From positions 98,080-162,079 of the forward strand of contig SRZB01000003.1 of assembly GCA_004793585.1 (NCBI GenBank): a stretch of DNA of 64,000 nucleotides, written 5' to 3'. Under the pieces are notes generated by a model, which was not told the DNA's origin, did no database searches, and saw nothing but the letters and a program-made list of their open reading frames with translations. Positions 26,888 through 37,443 of the stretch are shown here, one piece after another. The DNA comes from Hominisplanchenecus murintestinalis (GTDB lineage: Bacteria; Bacillota; Clostridia; Lachnospirales; Lachnospiraceae). Numbering within the stretch: position 1 is the first letter of the stretch; each line of letters begins with the position of its first letter. The position numbers and the translations under genes were made by a program.

Positions 26888-27727
26888 ATGTTTGGATACA
26901 TCACTGTGAACCAGCAAGAGCTGAAAATAAAAGAATACAACCGCTACCGCGCCTATTACTGTGGCCTGTGCAAATCCTTGCGGGAGCGTCATGGCATAGC
27001 CGGACAGATGACGCTGACTTATGATATGACTTTTCTTGCCATACTGCTCAGCGGGCTTTATGAGCCGGACAGCTGTTCCGGTCTGGAACGCTGCCTGGTT
27101 CATCCATGCAGAAAGCACAAGATTCTTTCCAATGAATATACCGCCTATGCCGCGGATATGAATATTCTGCTAGCTTACCACAAATGCATGGATGACTGGC
27201 TGGACGACAAAAGCCTCTGGAAACTTTCTTATGCCCGGCTTCTCAAAAAACGATACAAAACGCTGGAAGCCCGATATCCCAGACAAGTACAGGCCATAAA
27301 CATTTATATGGAAAATGTACATAACGGCGAAAAATGCCGCCTGGAAGATTTAGATTTGATTTCAGGTTACACAGGCGTTCTTCTTAGTGAGCTTTTTACC
27401 TGCAGAGAGGACGAATGGAGCGCTATCTTAAGACAGATGGGATTCTTCCTGGGAAAATTTATCTATCTTATGGATGCTTATGAAGACCTGGAAGCAGATA
27501 TAAAGAAAGAACTTTACAATCCCTGGATATTCTATCGAAACCAGACAGATTTCGAAAAATTCTGCCTGGAAACCCTTCATATGATGGCCGCCGAATGCGC
27601 ACGCGAATTTGAAAAGCTCCCTATTCTTATGGACGCAGAAATCCTTCGAAATATCCTGTATTCCGGTCTTTGGTCAAAATATGAAATGATTCAGAAAAAC
27701 TATAAGGAAGAGAAAGAAGAAAAATAA
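26888..27727 (+). CDS. DUF5685 family protein
   Basis: A 279-residue soluble protein, Cys-rich near the N-terminus ([14 protein letters not shown], then [12 protein letters not shown]), with a helical remainder containing acidic Asp-rich motifs ([29 protein letters not shown]). The Asp/Glu pattern is reminiscent of a helical metal site, but no enzymatic role is established. The last base of its stop is the first of the next gene (TAATG), coupling it to the J-domain protein. Confidence 0.82.
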   Translation: MFGYITVNQQELKIKEYNRYRAYYCGLCKSLRERHGIAGQMTLTYDMTFLAILLSGLYEPDSCSGLERCLVHPCRKHKILSNEYTAYAADMNILLAYHKCMDDWLDDKSLWKLSYARLLKKRYKTLEARYPRQVQAINIYMENVHNGEKCRLEDLDLISGYTGVLLSELFTCREDEWSAILRQMGFFLGKFIYLMDAYEDLEADIKKELYNPWIFYRNQTDFEKFCLETLHMMAAECAREFEKLPILMDAEILRNILYSGLWSKYEMIQKNYKEEKEEK

Positions 27728-28332
27728 TGTCAGACCCTTACAAAATCTTGGGCGTCAGCCGCGATGCCTCTAACGATGAAATAAAAAAAGCATATAGGAA
27801 CCTAAGCCGTAAATATCATCCTGATGCAAATATAAACGCTCCGCATCCCGAAACTGCCGAAGAAAAATTCAAAGAAATCCAGCAGGCATACCGCCAGATT
27901 ATGGATGAAAGGGAACACGGCGGCTCCTCTTATAGCTATACTTCCTACGGACGTACTTCTTATGCTGGCTCGGAAAACGGTTCTTCCGTAAAAATGCAGG
28001 CAGCTGCAAACTTTATCAACTCCCGCCATTTTAAGGAAGCGCTCAATGTCCTGAACGACATCCCTGAACACGACGCCCAATGGTATTTCTTCAGCGCCAT
28101 TGCTAATTCCGGACTTGGAAATAATGTAACCGCCAAACAGCTGGCTTCTCAGGCAGCGGCTTTAGACCCTTCAAATATCCAATACCGCCAATTCCTTCAG
28201 CAGCTTGAGTTCAGCAGTACCTGGTACAGTTCCGTGGGCAGCGCCTACGGGCAGACAGATATGGGAAATCGTTTCTGTCTGAATCTGTGCCTGCTGAATT
28301 TATGCTGCGGCGGCTGCTATTTTCCCTGCTGA
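27727..28332 (+). CDS. J-domain (DnaJ-like) protein with short TPR-like region
   Basis: A 201-residue protein whose first 65 residues form a complete J domain, with HPD at 31-33 between helices [14 protein letters not shown] and [15 protein letters not shown]. After a Gly/Ser/Tyr linker comes a TPR-like helical region ([31 protein letters not shown]). The C-terminus is cysteine-rich ([15 protein letters not shown]). It should recruit DnaK to specific clients, perhaps at the membrane via the zinc-ribbon or DUF5685 partner encoded just upstream. Confidence 0.9.
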   Translation: MSDPYKILGVSRDASNDEIKKAYRNLSRKYHPDANINAPHPETAEEKFKEIQQAYRQIMDEREHGGSSYSYTSYGRTSYAGSENGSSVKMQAAANFINSRHFKEALNVLNDIPEHDAQWYFFSAIANSGLGNNVTAKQLASQAAALDPSNIQYRQFLQQLEFSSTWYSSVGSAYGQTDMGNRFCLNLCLLNLCCGGCYFPC

Positions 28333-28365
28333 TTTACAGGGAATCATGACCCGCCGCCTTGACAG

Positions 28366-29175
28366 TCAGCCGCCTGCATCGTGTGTCCGGGGCTGTCCGA
28401 TGTCCAGGTATTTAACCTTCGCATGCCGTTTATGAGCACGCAGCAGCCCGCTTGTCTTATTGTACAGCCAGAAAGAATATACCAGTACGTTATTTGCTGC
28501 CCCGATTTTCTCTTTGGTGGTTCCGTGGTAATACTCGCCCCCCGCACGGATGGGGGCTTTTCTTCTGACCGCCGCAATCAAGTCTGACTCGCAGGTAATC
28601 TTATCTGCAAACTTCGTATATGCCAGTCCCACACAATTTTCTTTATGGGAATCGCTTCCGCCGAATCCCGGGAGATAATATTCTTTCGCCAGTTCCTTTG
28701 CTTCCTGATTCCTCTCCGGTGACTCACAGGCATTAAACGTCTCCACAAAATCAAACCGCCGCATCAATGAATCTTTCTGCCGCCGGAATACCTTGGTTCT
28801 CCCAAAACTCATATATTTTTCCCCGCAAGGATGCGCTGGGCCTACAATCCCTCCATAAACATGAACAATCGTAATCAACAGGGATACCGGCATCCCCCGC
28901 ACCTCCAGAATACGCGGCTTTACTTTCTCAGGCATTACTACAATCATATGCCCGGCATTGATCGTATCATATTCAATCCCTTTCAGAACCACGAAATCCT
29001 GTGCCGTTCCATCTTTCACCTGATTCTTCCAGGCCCGGTATCCGTCATAAGAATTGTGGTCTGTCACCAGCATTCCCTGAAACCCTTTATCTTTAAGTAT
29101 ACGGATATAGTCCTCAAGCCCTACTCTCCCATCCAGAGAGCCCTCCTTTGTATGGCAATGCATGTCAAATTTCAT
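28366..29175 (-). CDS. PHP domain metal-dependent phosphoesterase
   Basis: A 269-residue PHP-superfamily hydrolase. Motif I is FDMHCHTKEGS, motif II VTDHNSYDGY, and later metal ligands are in VGPAHPCG and FGGSDSHKE. Such enzymes bind two or three divalent metals and cleave phosphoesters (histidinol phosphate, nucleotide or RNA-type substrates); the substrate here is not evident. GGATGG precedes the ATG. The SseB-like gene lies 126 bases upstream on the same strand, with a GC hairpin between. Confidence 0.88.
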   Translation of the reverse strand: MKFDMHCHTKEGSLDGRVGLEDYIRILKDKGFQGMLVTDHNSYDGYRAWKNQVKDGTAQDFVVLKGIEYDTINAGHMIVVMPEKVKPRILEVRGMPVSLLITIVHVYGGIVGPAHPCGEKYMSFGRTKVFRRQKDSLMRRFDFVETFNACESPERNQEAKELAKEYYLPGFGGSDSHKENCVGLAYTKFADKITCESDLIAAVRRKAPIRAGGEYYHGTTKEKIGAANNVLVYSFWLYNKTSGLLRAHKRHAKVKYLDIGQPRTHDAGG

Positions 29176-29226
29176 ATAAATCCATCCTTCCGATGCTTTG
29201 TCCAGGTTCTGCTTCCTTTCGGTGTG

Positions 29227-29251
29227 CGCAGCCTGCTAAAGGCAGGCTGCG
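29227..29251. terminator. GC-rich hairpin between SseB-like and PHP genes
   Basis: CGCAGCCTGC-TAAAG-GCAGGCTGCG, a perfect stem without a clear T-run. Probably separates the two minus-strand genes; uncertain. Confidence 0.35.
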
Positions 29252-29301
29252 TATATGCTACAGTTTCTCTGCCGCCCGCTGATTTTATGCGTGTGGAAAT
29301 A

Positions 29302-30045
29302 TTATTTTAATTGCTCTTTCATAATAATAACATGCACGCCAAGGGGATTGATGACTACGCCTTTTGCCTGTTCTGCTACAACTTCCGTAAGTTTATCATA
29401 GGGAATCACAGCTCCATGAAACTTGCTGCTGCCCCCGAATTTGTTAAATTCATGCATATCCGTAAAGATTGGCTGGAACATAGCGTCCTCCTTGATTTTC
29501 ATCAGCGGAACCTTCTTGTCCTCCTGGACAGGTACGATATAGACCCCACGACGCATGTTTGCCGTAAGCTCCTCTTCCATCTCTTTCATTTCCTCCGTCG
29601 GCTGCACGCCCGGCGCCCTGCGCAGCTCCTGCATCAGATACATTGCCGTAAGCTGGAACTCCGGGTTGTCCACACGAATCTGTCCTTCCGGCATCTTACT
29701 GTAATCCGGAGGCGTCACCAGTTCTTCCAGAAGAATTTCCATCTGTTCGTCCCCCTCATCCACAAGCATGGCATTTATCCCCAGAAAATAAAGACTGGAA
29801 TAAAAGTTCAGGAAATCTTTATTTTCCACCTTCAGAACCTGCACCGGAATTTCCTGTTTTCCGTATTCTTCCGCTGCCCCCCTTGCATTCTCTTCTTTCC
29901 TGAAAATATAAATCTGGTCATTATATGTCTCCTGGTCGCAATAGACGTAGGGAAGTCTCGTGCATCTCGAAAAAAGCACGAAAATTTCCCCTGAGTTCCT
30001 CAATTGCTGAAGCATAAACCTTTTTTTGCCGTCAATCTGTGCCAT
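29302..30045 (-). CDS. SseB-like N-terminal domain protein
   Basis: A 247-residue soluble protein with two related alpha/beta halves, seen in GEIFVLFSRCTRLPYVYCDQ and GVYIVPVQEDKKVPLMKI. The second half contains FQPIFTDMHEFNKFG, the pattern of SseB N-terminal/enhanced-serine-sensitivity domains. The function of the family in Gram-positives is unknown. The start ATG 30045 follows GAGAGGGG. It is divergent from the YitT gene, with about 200 bases between them for two promoters. Confidence 0.75.
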   Translation of the reverse strand: MAQIDGKKRFMLQQLRNSGEIFVLFSRCTRLPYVYCDQETYNDQIYIFRKEENARGAAEEYGKQEIPVQVLKVENKDFLNFYSSLYFLGINAMLVDEGDEQMEILLEELVTPPDYSKMPEGQIRVDNPEFQLTAMYLMQELRRAPGVQPTEEMKEMEEELTANMRRGVYIVPVQEDKKVPLMKIKEDAMFQPIFTDMHEFNKFGGSSKFHGAVIPYDKLTEVVAEQAKGVVINPLGVHVIIMKEQLK

Positions 30046-30243
30046 ATGCTGCCCCTCTCTTACTTTTGTAATCTGCGTAATTTTCCTAAAACAATTTGTT
30101 CTTAGTTTATCATAACATAAATGCGTCCAAAAACCCAGATCCTATTTATATTTTTATAATTATAACTGTTTGGTCAATTACTTATAATTTACTGTTTTTC
30201 GGAAACACTAAATGAATACCACACTGCGAGGAGGTCAGTCTCC

Positions 30244-31125
30244 ATGAGTTTTTTTCCAAAAATGAATTTCCGGGTTCTTTGCATGGAAATCCTCGGCAGC
30301 TTCCTGATTGCCGTCGGCATTTATAATTTTGCGCTTCCTGCCGGATTTCCTATGACCGGGTTTTCCGGAATTGCCATTATCCTGCACCGCCTGTTCGCCC
30401 TTCCCGTCGGCTCTATGACCATCGTACTCAATATCCCGGTCGCTCTTTTCTGCTGCCGTCTTCTGGGAAAAACCTTTTTCCTGCGTTCTTTTCGCTGTAT
30501 GCTGATTTCTTCTGTTATGATGGATGCCGCCGCACCTCTGCTCCCGCTTTACCAAGGAAGCCGCCTGCTGGCTGCCATTTCCACCGGAGTCCTCGGGGGG
30601 ATTGGCTACGCACTGATTTACATGCAGGGTTCTTCCACAGGTGGGATGGACTTTATTACCATGTCTATCAAATCTTTCAAGCCTCATGTTCCCCTGGGGC
30701 GGATCGTGTTTGCTGCAGACGCTATAATTATTCTCATTGGAGGTATCATTTTCCGGGATGTCGATGGAATCATTTACGGACTAATCGTCACTTATCTGTT
30801 TTCCATCATGGTAGACCGCACCATGTACGGCGCGAATGCCGGGAAGCTTACCTTAATTGTCACTTCCCATCCCCGGCAGATTACCGAAACAATCGTCAAC
30901 TGCATCGGCCGCGGCTCCACCATCCTAAATGGGCAGGGCAGTTACCGCCATGAAGAACGCTTTGTCATTCTGTGCGCCTGCAGCAAAAAACAGATGTACT
31001 CCTTACAGCAGGCAGTACGCCTGACCGATCCCGGCTGTTTTCTGATTATCCTGGAATCTAACGAAGTACACGGAGAAGGATTCCATCCGCTGGCTCTGGG
31101 ACAGAAACCCATCAGCAAACATTGA
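30244..31125 (+). CDS. YitT family membrane protein (DUF161 + DUF2179)
   Basis: A 293-residue protein with about five membrane segments carrying YitT motifs (ALPAGFPMTGFSGIAIILHR, GSSTGGMDFITMSI). It has a C-terminal cytoplasmic ACT-like DUF2179 domain (TLIVTSHPRQITETIVNCIG, CACSKKQMYSLQQAVRL, FLIILESNEVHGEGF). It is probably an efflux or uptake protein; the substrate is unknown. GGAGGTC lies upstream of the ATG. A strong hairpin at 31156-31194 separates it from uvrB. Confidence 0.92.
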   Translation: MSFFPKMNFRVLCMEILGSFLIAVGIYNFALPAGFPMTGFSGIAIILHRLFALPVGSMTIVLNIPVALFCCRLLGKTFFLRSFRCMLISSVMMDAAAPLLPLYQGSRLLAAISTGVLGGIGYALIYMQGSSTGGMDFITMSIKSFKPHVPLGRIVFAADAIIILIGGIIFRDVDGIIYGLIVTYLFSIMVDRTMYGANAGKLTLIVTSHPRQITETIVNCIGRGSTILNGQGSYRHEERFVILCACSKKQMYSLQQAVRLTDPGCFLIILESNEVHGEGFHPLALGQKPISKH

Positions 31126-31155
31126 ATCCATAGAACTTCAGAACTTTTGTACGAA

Positions 31156-31194
31156 AAAAGTACAGAACAAACGTGCGATTTGTTCTGTACTTTT
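31156..31194 (+). terminator. 16-bp perfect hairpin, terminator before uvrB
   Basis: AAAAGTACAGAACAAA pairs perfectly with TTTGTTCTGTACTTTT around a 7-base loop. It ends the yitT-like transcript and lies just upstream of the uvrB promoter. Confidence 0.75.
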
Positions 31195-31205
31195 CCGTTA
31201 GATAG

Positions 31206-31214
31206 TGGTATACT
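31206..31214 (+). promoter_or_regulatory. extended -10 promoter of uvrB-uvrA
   Basis: TGG-TATACT about 56 bases before uvrB. The -35 is poor, as tolerated for extended -10 promoters. Confidence 0.5.
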
Positions 31215-31269
31215 ATTACTGCTGAAAACAAATAGAACAAATCAGAATCCGTTCATAAAGGAGACTTTC

Positions 31270-33258
31270 ATGGATCATTTTGAATTAGTATCACAATACG
31301 CCCCCACTGGCGACCAGCCACAGGCAATCGAAGAATTAGTAAAAGGATTTCAGGAAGGCAACCAGTTTCAGACCCTTCTCGGCGTTACCGGTTCCGGTAA
31401 AACATTTACGATGGCAAATGTTATTCAACAGTTAAACAAACCGACACTTATCATAGCACATAATAAGACATTAGCCGCCCAATTATATGGAGAATTTAAA
31501 GAATTTTTTCCGAATAATGCGGTAGAATACTTTGTCTCCTACTACGACTACTACCAGCCGGAAGCCTACGTCCCCTCTTCGGACACTTATATTGCAAAAG
31601 ACTCTGCTATCAATGACGAGATTGACAAGCTGCGTCTTTCTGCGACAATGGCTCTGGCAGAGCGAAAGGATGTAATCATTGTCTCCAGCGTATCCTGTAT
31701 CTACGGTTTGGGCGACCCTGTGGACTACAAAGAAATGGTAATCTCCCTGCGTCCGGGTATGGAGAAAGACAGAGATGAAGTCATGCGCAAGCTGATCGAT
31801 ATCCAGTATGACCGCAACGACATGGATTTTAAACGCGGTACTTTCCGGGTTCGGGGAGACGTGCTGGAAATTTTCCCGGCAATGAATACAGACACCGCTA
31901 TCCGGGTAGAATTTTTCGGAGATGAGATTGACAGAATTACAGAGATTGACGTGCTGACCGGAGAGGTAAAAACAAGTCTGGAACATGCGGCAGTCTTCCC
32001 GGCATCCCACTATGTAGTACCTATGGAAAAAATTCTTGAAGCGGCAAAAAACATTGAAACTGAGCTGGAAGAACGCGTACGCTGGTTTAAGAGTGAGGAC
32101 AAGCTTTTGGAAGCCCAGCGCATTTCTGAACGGACGAACTTTGATATTGAAATGATGAAAGAGACTGGATTCTGCTCCGGCATCGAAAACTATTCCCGCC
32201 ATCTGGCAGGGCTGGAGCCGGGCGCTACTCCCCATACGCTGATAGATTACTTCCCCGACGACTTCCTGATTATTATTGACGAGTCCCACAAGACAGTGCC
32301 GCAAATCCGGGGAATGTTCGCGGGAGACCAGTCCAGAAAAACCACACTGGTGGATTACGGATTCCGTCTGCCCTCTGCTAAGGATAACCGCCCGCTGAAC
32401 TTTGGGGAATTTGAGAGTAAAATCGATCAGATGCTTTTCGTGTCTGCGACACCCGGGGATTATGAAGCAGACCACGAACTGCTCCGTTCAGAACAGATTA
32501 TTCGTCCGACAGGACTTCTGGACCCGGCCGTAGAAGTGCGTCCGGTAGAAGGCCAGATAGACGATTTGGTCGGCGAAGTAAATAAAGAAGTAACAAAAGG
32601 AAATAAAATTCTGATTACTACCCTGACAAAACGGATGGCTGAGGATTTAACCGACTATATGCGGGAAATCGGTATCCGGGTAAAGTACCTGCATTCCGAT
32701 ATTGATACACTGGAACGGACAGAAATTATCCGTGATATGCGCCTGAATCTATTTGACGTGCTGGTAGGTATCAACCTGCTGAGGGAAGGACTGGATATTC
32801 CTGAAATCACCCTGGTAGCAATCCTCGACGCAGATAAAGAAGGGTTTCTGCGTTCCGAGACTTCCCTGGTACAGACCATTGGCCGCGCCGCCAGAAACGC
32901 CGAAGGGCATGTAATTATGTACGCAGACACCATAACAGATTCCATGCGCCTGGCGATTGAAGAAACACAGCGCCGCCGGAGCATCCAGGAAGCGTACAAC
33001 GAAGCACATGGCATTACCCCGCAGACCATCAAAAAAGCCGTCCGCGGCTTAATCAGCATTTCAAAAGAAGTAGAAAAGAAAAACGACGATTTTGAGATAG
33101 ACCCCGAATCCATGACAAAAAAAGAGCTGGAGAAGCTGGCAGCAGACATACAGAAAAAAATGAAACAGGCAGCAGCAGAGCTGAATTTCGAAGAAGCTGC
33201 TCTGCTGCGTGATAAGATGATTCTATTGAAGAAGCAGCTACAGGAGCTGGAGCACTGA
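31270..33258 (+). CDS. uvrB: Excinuclease ABC subunit B
   Basis: A 662-residue DNA repair helicase-like protein that verifies damage delivered by UvrA and positions UvrC. Walker A is GVTGSGKT (residues 38-45), the beta-hairpin inserted into DNA is [12 protein letters not shown], and Walker B is [12 protein letters not shown]. Helicase motif VI is [18 protein letters not shown], and the C-terminal UVR domain ([22 protein letters not shown]) contacts UvrC. ATG 31270 follows AAAGGAGAC. It is followed 39 bases later by uvrA, forming a repair operon; uvrC is at 55289-57190. Confidence 0.98.
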   Translation: MDHFELVSQYAPTGDQPQAIEELVKGFQEGNQFQTLLGVTGSGKTFTMANVIQQLNKPTLIIAHNKTLAAQLYGEFKEFFPNNAVEYFVSYYDYYQPEAYVPSSDTYIAKDSAINDEIDKLRLSATMALAERKDVIIVSSVSCIYGLGDPVDYKEMVISLRPGMEKDRDEVMRKLIDIQYDRNDMDFKRGTFRVRGDVLEIFPAMNTDTAIRVEFFGDEIDRITEIDVLTGEVKTSLEHAAVFPASHYVVPMEKILEAAKNIETELEERVRWFKSEDKLLEAQRISERTNFDIEMMKETGFCSGIENYSRHLAGLEPGATPHTLIDYFPDDFLIIIDESHKTVPQIRGMFAGDQSRKTTLVDYGFRLPSAKDNRPLNFGEFESKIDQMLFVSATPGDYEADHELLRSEQIIRPTGLLDPAVEVRPVEGQIDDLVGEVNKEVTKGNKILITTLTKRMAEDLTDYMREIGIRVKYLHSDIDTLERTEIIRDMRLNLFDVLVGINLLREGLDIPEITLVAILDADKEGFLRSETSLVQTIGRAARNAEGHVIMYADTITDSMRLAIEETQRRRSIQEAYNEAHGITPQTIKKAVRGLISISKEVEKKNDDFEIDPESMTKKELEKLAADIQKKMKQAAAELNFEEAALLRDKMILLKKQLQELEH

Positions 33259-33297
33259 GCAATACAGCCATAAACATACAGCAAACAGGAGGAAACT

Positions 33298-36135
33298 ATG
33301 ACGGAAAACAAAGACAAAAAACCGATGATTCGAATCCGGGGAGCAAATGAAAACAATTTGAAAAATATCAGCCTGAACATTCCCAGAAATGAACTGGTCG
33401 TTCTTACCGGGCTGAGCGGTTCGGGAAAATCCTCCCTCGCTTTCGACACGATTTATGCCGAAGGGCAGAGACGGTATATGGAGTCCCTCTCCTCTTACGC
33501 ACGGCAATTTTTGGGGCAAATGGAAAAACCGGACGTGGAAAGCATCGAGGGGCTCCCTCCCGCGATTTCTATCGATCAGAAATCTACAAACCGCAACCCC
33601 AGGTCTACCGTAGGAACCGTGACGGAAATCTACGATTATTTCCGTCTGCTTTATGCCAGAGTCGGAATCCCCCACTGCCCAAAATGCGGAAAAGAAATTA
33701 AGAAACAGACTGTAGACCAAATGGTGGACCAGATTATGTCCCTTCCGGAGCGCTCCAAAATCCAGCTTCTGGCGCCCGTAGTGCGCGGAAGGAAAGGAAC
33801 CCACGCAAAGCTGCTGGAGCAGACAAAGCGCAGCGGTTACGTCCGCGTGCAGATTGACGGAAACCTGTATGAACTGTCAGAGGAAATCACTCTGGATAAA
33901 AATACGAAACACAATATCGAAATCATCGTAGACCGTCTGGTTGTAAAGGATGGCATCGAAAAGAGACTAACGGATTCCCTGGAAAACGTATTGGAGCTTG
34001 CGGAAGGACTGGCAATCGTAGACGTCAACGGTGAAGAAACCCTGCGTTTCAGCCAAAGCTTCTCCTGCCCAGACTGCGGAATCAGTATCGATGAGATTGA
34101 ACCCCGAAGCTTTTCCTTCAACAATCCTTTCGGCGCCTGCCCGGACTGCTTTGGACTTGGCTATAAGATGGAATTTGATGAGGATTTAATGATTCCTGAT
34201 AAATCCCTAAGCATAGCAAACGGGGCAATCGCAGTCATGGGATGGCAGTCCTGTACAGACCAGGGCAGCTACACAAGGGCAATTCTGGACGCCCTGGCAA
34301 ACGAATATCAGTTTGATTTGAACACGCCTTATGAAGATTTGCCTGAAACTATACAGGATATGCTGATTAACGGTACCAATGGCAAGTCAGTCAAAGTACA
34401 TTATAAAGGGCAGAGGGGTGAAGGGATTTATGACGTAGCCTTTGAAGGGCTCATTCGAAACGTGCAGCGCCGCTACCGGGAAACCGGTTCCGAAACCATT
34501 AAGCAGGAATACGAAACGTTTATGCAAATTACACCGTGTAAAGCCTGCAAGGGACAGCGTCTGAAAAAAGAAGCGCTCGCAGTGACAGTCGGCGAAAAAA
34601 ATATCCACGAGGTCACTTCCCTTTCCATCCGGGATTTACAGACATTTATGAACACTGTAGAGCTTTCTGAGCATCAGCTTATGATCGGAAAGCAGATTTT
34701 AAAAGAAATCCATGCCCGGGTAGGTTTCCTCGTAGATGTAGGGCTGGAATACCTTACACTGGCACGGGCGACAGGCACGCTCTCCGGCGGCGAAGCCCAG
34801 CGTATCCGGCTGGCCACCCAGATTGGCTCCGGTCTGGTAGGCGTCGCCTATATCTTGGACGAGCCAAGCATTGGGCTTCACCAGCGGGACAATGATAAGC
34901 TGCTGCGGACACTGACAAACCTGCGCGATCTTGGAAACACCTTAATTGTCGTGGAGCATGATGAAGATACGATGCGCGCAGCAGACTATGTAGTGGATAT
35001 CGGCCCTGGAGCCGGTGAACACGGCGGTCTCGTGGTCGCAGCGGGAACTGCCGATGAAATTATGAAACAAGAAGGCTCTATCACCGGAGCATACCTGAGC
35101 GGAAAACTGAAAATTCCCGTGCCTTCCACACGCAAACAGCCCACAGGATATCTTAAAGTCATCGGCGCACAGGAAAATAACCTGAAAAATATTGACATAA
35201 CTATCCCTCTGGGCGTCATGACCTGCGTAACCGGAGTATCCGGTTCCGGAAAAAGCTCGCTTGTAAACGAAATCCTTTACAAAGCCCTTGCAAAGAAATT
35301 AAACAGAGCCAGGACGGTTCCCGGCAAACATAAGCGGATTGACGGTATCGAACAGCTAGACAAGGTAATTGCTATTGACCAGTCGCCAATCGGACGAACC
35401 CCCCGCTCAAACCCTGCCACATATACAGGAGTCTTTGACCAAATCCGTGATCTCTTTGCCAGCACTGCAGACGCCAAAGCCAAAGGCTACAAAAAAGGGC
35501 GTTTTAGCTTTAATGTCAAAGGCGGACGCTGCGAAGCATGCTCCGGAGACGGTATTTTGAAAATCGAGATGCACTTCCTTCCGGATGTGTATGTACCCTG
35601 TGAAGTCTGCGGCGGAAAACGCTACAACCGCGAAACACTGGATGTAAAATATAAAGGAAAAAGCATTTACGATGTACTGAATATGACTGTGGAAGAAGCG
35701 CTGGAATTTTTTGAACATATTCCTTCTATCAAAAGAAAAATAGAAACTCTGTACGATGTAGGTCTGTCTTATATCCGCCTTGGACAGCCCTCCACGGAAC
35801 TTTCCGGCGGCGAGGCGCAGCGCATCAAGCTCGCCACCGAACTCTCCAAACGCAGCACCGGGAAAACCATCTATATTCTGGACGAGCCGACAACAGGGCT
35901 GCATTTTGCCGATGTGCATAAACTTATAGAAATCCTGCAGCGTCTTTCAGAAGGAGGAAATACTGTCGTTGTCATCGAACACAACCTGGACGTCATTAAA
36001 ACGGCCGATTACATCATCGATATCGGCCCCGAAGGCGGTGACAAAGGCGGCACCATCGTGGCAGAAGGAACTCCTGAGACAGTAGCTCAAAGCACCTGTT
36101 CTTACACTGGACAGTATGTGGCACGGTATCTCTGA
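33298..36135 (+). CDS. uvrA: Excinuclease ABC subunit A
   Basis: A 945-residue damage-recognition ATPase with two ABC modules. The first Walker A is GLSGSGKSS and the second GVSGSGKSS; signature LSGGEAQRI occurs twice, each followed by LDEP ([25 protein letters not shown]). Zinc modules are made by CPKCGK, CPDCG with CPDCFGLG, and CEACSGDG with [20 protein letters not shown] precedes the ATG. The stop codon lies inside a 13-bp perfect hairpin (36118-36146) that also marks the distal boundary of the CRISPR array. Confidence 0.98.
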   Translation: MTENKDKKPMIRIRGANENNLKNISLNIPRNELVVLTGLSGSGKSSLAFDTIYAEGQRRYMESLSSYARQFLGQMEKPDVESIEGLPPAISIDQKSTNRNPRSTVGTVTEIYDYFRLLYARVGIPHCPKCGKEIKKQTVDQMVDQIMSLPERSKIQLLAPVVRGRKGTHAKLLEQTKRSGYVRVQIDGNLYELSEEITLDKNTKHNIEIIVDRLVVKDGIEKRLTDSLENVLELAEGLAIVDVNGEETLRFSQSFSCPDCGISIDEIEPRSFSFNNPFGACPDCFGLGYKMEFDEDLMIPDKSLSIANGAIAVMGWQSCTDQGSYTRAILDALANEYQFDLNTPYEDLPETIQDMLINGTNGKSVKVHYKGQRGEGIYDVAFEGLIRNVQRRYRETGSETIKQEYETFMQITPCKACKGQRLKKEALAVTVGEKNIHEVTSLSIRDLQTFMNTVELSEHQLMIGKQILKEIHARVGFLVDVGLEYLTLARATGTLSGGEAQRIRLATQIGSGLVGVAYILDEPSIGLHQRDNDKLLRTLTNLRDLGNTLIVVEHDEDTMRAADYVVDIGPGAGEHGGLVVAAGTADEIMKQEGSITGAYLSGKLKIPVPSTRKQPTGYLKVIGAQENNLKNIDITIPLGVMTCVTGVSGSGKSSLVNEILYKALAKKLNRARTVPGKHKRIDGIEQLDKVIAIDQSPIGRTPRSNPATYTGVFDQIRDLFASTADAKAKGYKKGRFSFNVKGGRCEACSGDGILKIEMHFLPDVYVPCEVCGGKRYNRETLDVKYKGKSIYDVLNMTVEEALEFFEHIPSIKRKIETLYDVGLSYIRLGQPSTELSGGEAQRIKLATELSKRSTGKTIYILDEPTTGLHFADVHKLIEILQRLSEGGNTVVVIEHNLDVIKTADYIIDIGPEGGDKGGTIVAEGTPETVAQSTCSYTGQYVARYL

Positions 36136-36146
36136 TACCGTGCCAC
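36118..36146. terminator. 13-bp perfect hairpin between uvrA and the CRISPR array end
   Basis: GTGGCACGGTATC-TCT-GATACCGTGCCAC spans the uvrA stop. It has no T-tract on either strand. uvrA and the array converge here, so it may stop or stabilise both transcripts. Confidence 0.5.
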
Positions 36147-36171
36147 GCGAGTTCCCATCTTATATTTGCTT

Positions 36172-37389
36172 GTTTTACGATAACTCAATTCTTTCAGGTA
36201 CTAAAATACAAGGATATAGAAACTTCTTATGCCCAGGGTTTTACGATAACTCAATTCTTTCAGGTACTAAAATCCCCAAGAATAACTGCAAGTCCCTGTT
36301 TTGTTTTACGATAACTCAATTCTTTCAGGTACTAAAATTTCAGCACTTGCAATACATAGTCTGCTGAGTTTTACGATAACTCAATTCTTTCAGGTACTAA
36401 AATAGGTATTGCCGCTTAAAGAAGCATTTTTCGTTTTACGATAACTCAATTCTTTCAGGTACTAAAATCCATCCATTTCAGAATCAAAGCAGGGACTAGT
36501 TTTACGATAACTCAATTCTTTCAGGTACTAAAATTAGGTACAACATCAATGATCAGATCACAATGTTTTACGATAACTCAATTCTTTCAGGTACTAAAAT
36601 TTCATTGCATCCTTATCCATGAAAACATCTGTTTTACGATAACTCAATTCTTTCAGGTACTAAAATACATCGTTTCGCCCAGAACATGACCGATAAGTTT
36701 TACGATAACTCAATTCTTTCAGGTACTAAAATCATAATACATCATGGGCGCGGAAAAGTCAGTTTTACGATAACTCAATTCTTTCAGGTACTAAAATATC
36801 TATGTGAAATATTAGGATGTCAACCGTGTTTTACGATAACTCAATTCTTTCAGGTACTAAAATACAACAAATCCAGAGAAGATTCCAGCAACTGTTTTAC
36901 GATAACTCAATTCTTTCAGGTACTAAAATATCTAGTGATGCAAATTTGTAGGAGGTAGAGTTTTACGATAACTCAATTCTTTCAGGTACTAAAATAGAAT
37001 CAGGCAGAGCTTACATCCGTAAAGGTTTTACGATAACTCAATTCTTTCAGGTACTAAAATTGAGGATGTTATTAAAATAATGTTTCGCTTGTTTTACGAT
37101 AACTCAATTCTTTCAGGTACTAAAATTTTACTTTATGTCGGATTTTCACCCCTTTAGTTTTACGATAACTCAATTCTTTCAGGTACTAAAATTTGTATAT
37201 GTCAAGTAGTTGACAGCAACAGTTTTACGATAACTCAATTCTTTCAGGTACTAAAATTTTCCGGTTGCGTACCGGAGGAACCGGGGGGTTTTACGATAAC
37301 TCAATTCTTTCAGGTACTAAAATATGCCTTGTCCCCCAATCTGAAATAAAACGGTTTTACGATAACTCAATTCTTTCAGGTACTAAAAT
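36172..37389 (-). CRISPR. Type II-A CRISPR array, 19 perfect 36-bp repeats, 18 spacers
   Basis: All repeats are identical: on the plus strand they begin GTTTTACGATAACTC and end GGTACTAAAAT. Starts are 36172, 36238, 36303, 36368, 36433, 36499, 36565, 36631, 36697, 36762, 36828, 36894, 36960, 37025, 37091, 37157, 37222, 37288 and 37354. Spacers are 29 or 30 bases. Because the tracrRNA anti-repeat is on the minus strand, functional crRNA must read from the minus strand, so each crRNA repeat begins ATTTTAGTACC. Transcription therefore runs from the csn2 side (37389) to the uvrA side, with newest spacers expected near csn2. A degenerate half repeat lies at 37423-37437. The absence of decayed repeats suggests an array in use. 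Confidence 0.98.
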
Positions 37390-37437
37390 ATCAAATCGAC
37401 AACTTCCTTGACATTTCAGCACCTTTTACGATAACTC
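37390..37437 (-). promoter_or_regulatory. compact CRISPR leader with half repeat and ATTTGAT anchor
   Basis: On the minus strand the 48 bases before the first repeat start with a repeat 3' half (GAGTTATCGTAAAAG, 37437-37423), continue GTGCTGAAATGTC, and end CGATTTGAT directly at the repeat. ATTTGAT differs by one base from the type II-A leader-anchoring site ATTTGAG used for spacer integration. GGTGCTGAAAT (37423-37413) can pair as RNA with the first 11 bases of the first repeat. Confidence 0.65.
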
Positions 37438-37443
37438 TCTATG

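Noticed and set aside
31161..31194. LexA/SOS box upstream of uvrB
   Set aside because: AGAACAAACGTGCG matches the Gram-positive consensus CGAACRNRYGTTYC at only about 11 of 14 positions and is part of a 16-bp terminator-like hairpin, so regulation by LexA is not supported.
37423..37437. Counting the half repeat as a twentieth repeat with a 33-base spacer
   Set aside because: Only 15 bases remain, the last base differs, and the 33-base interval ends in a leader-anchor-like sequence, so it is treated as leader.
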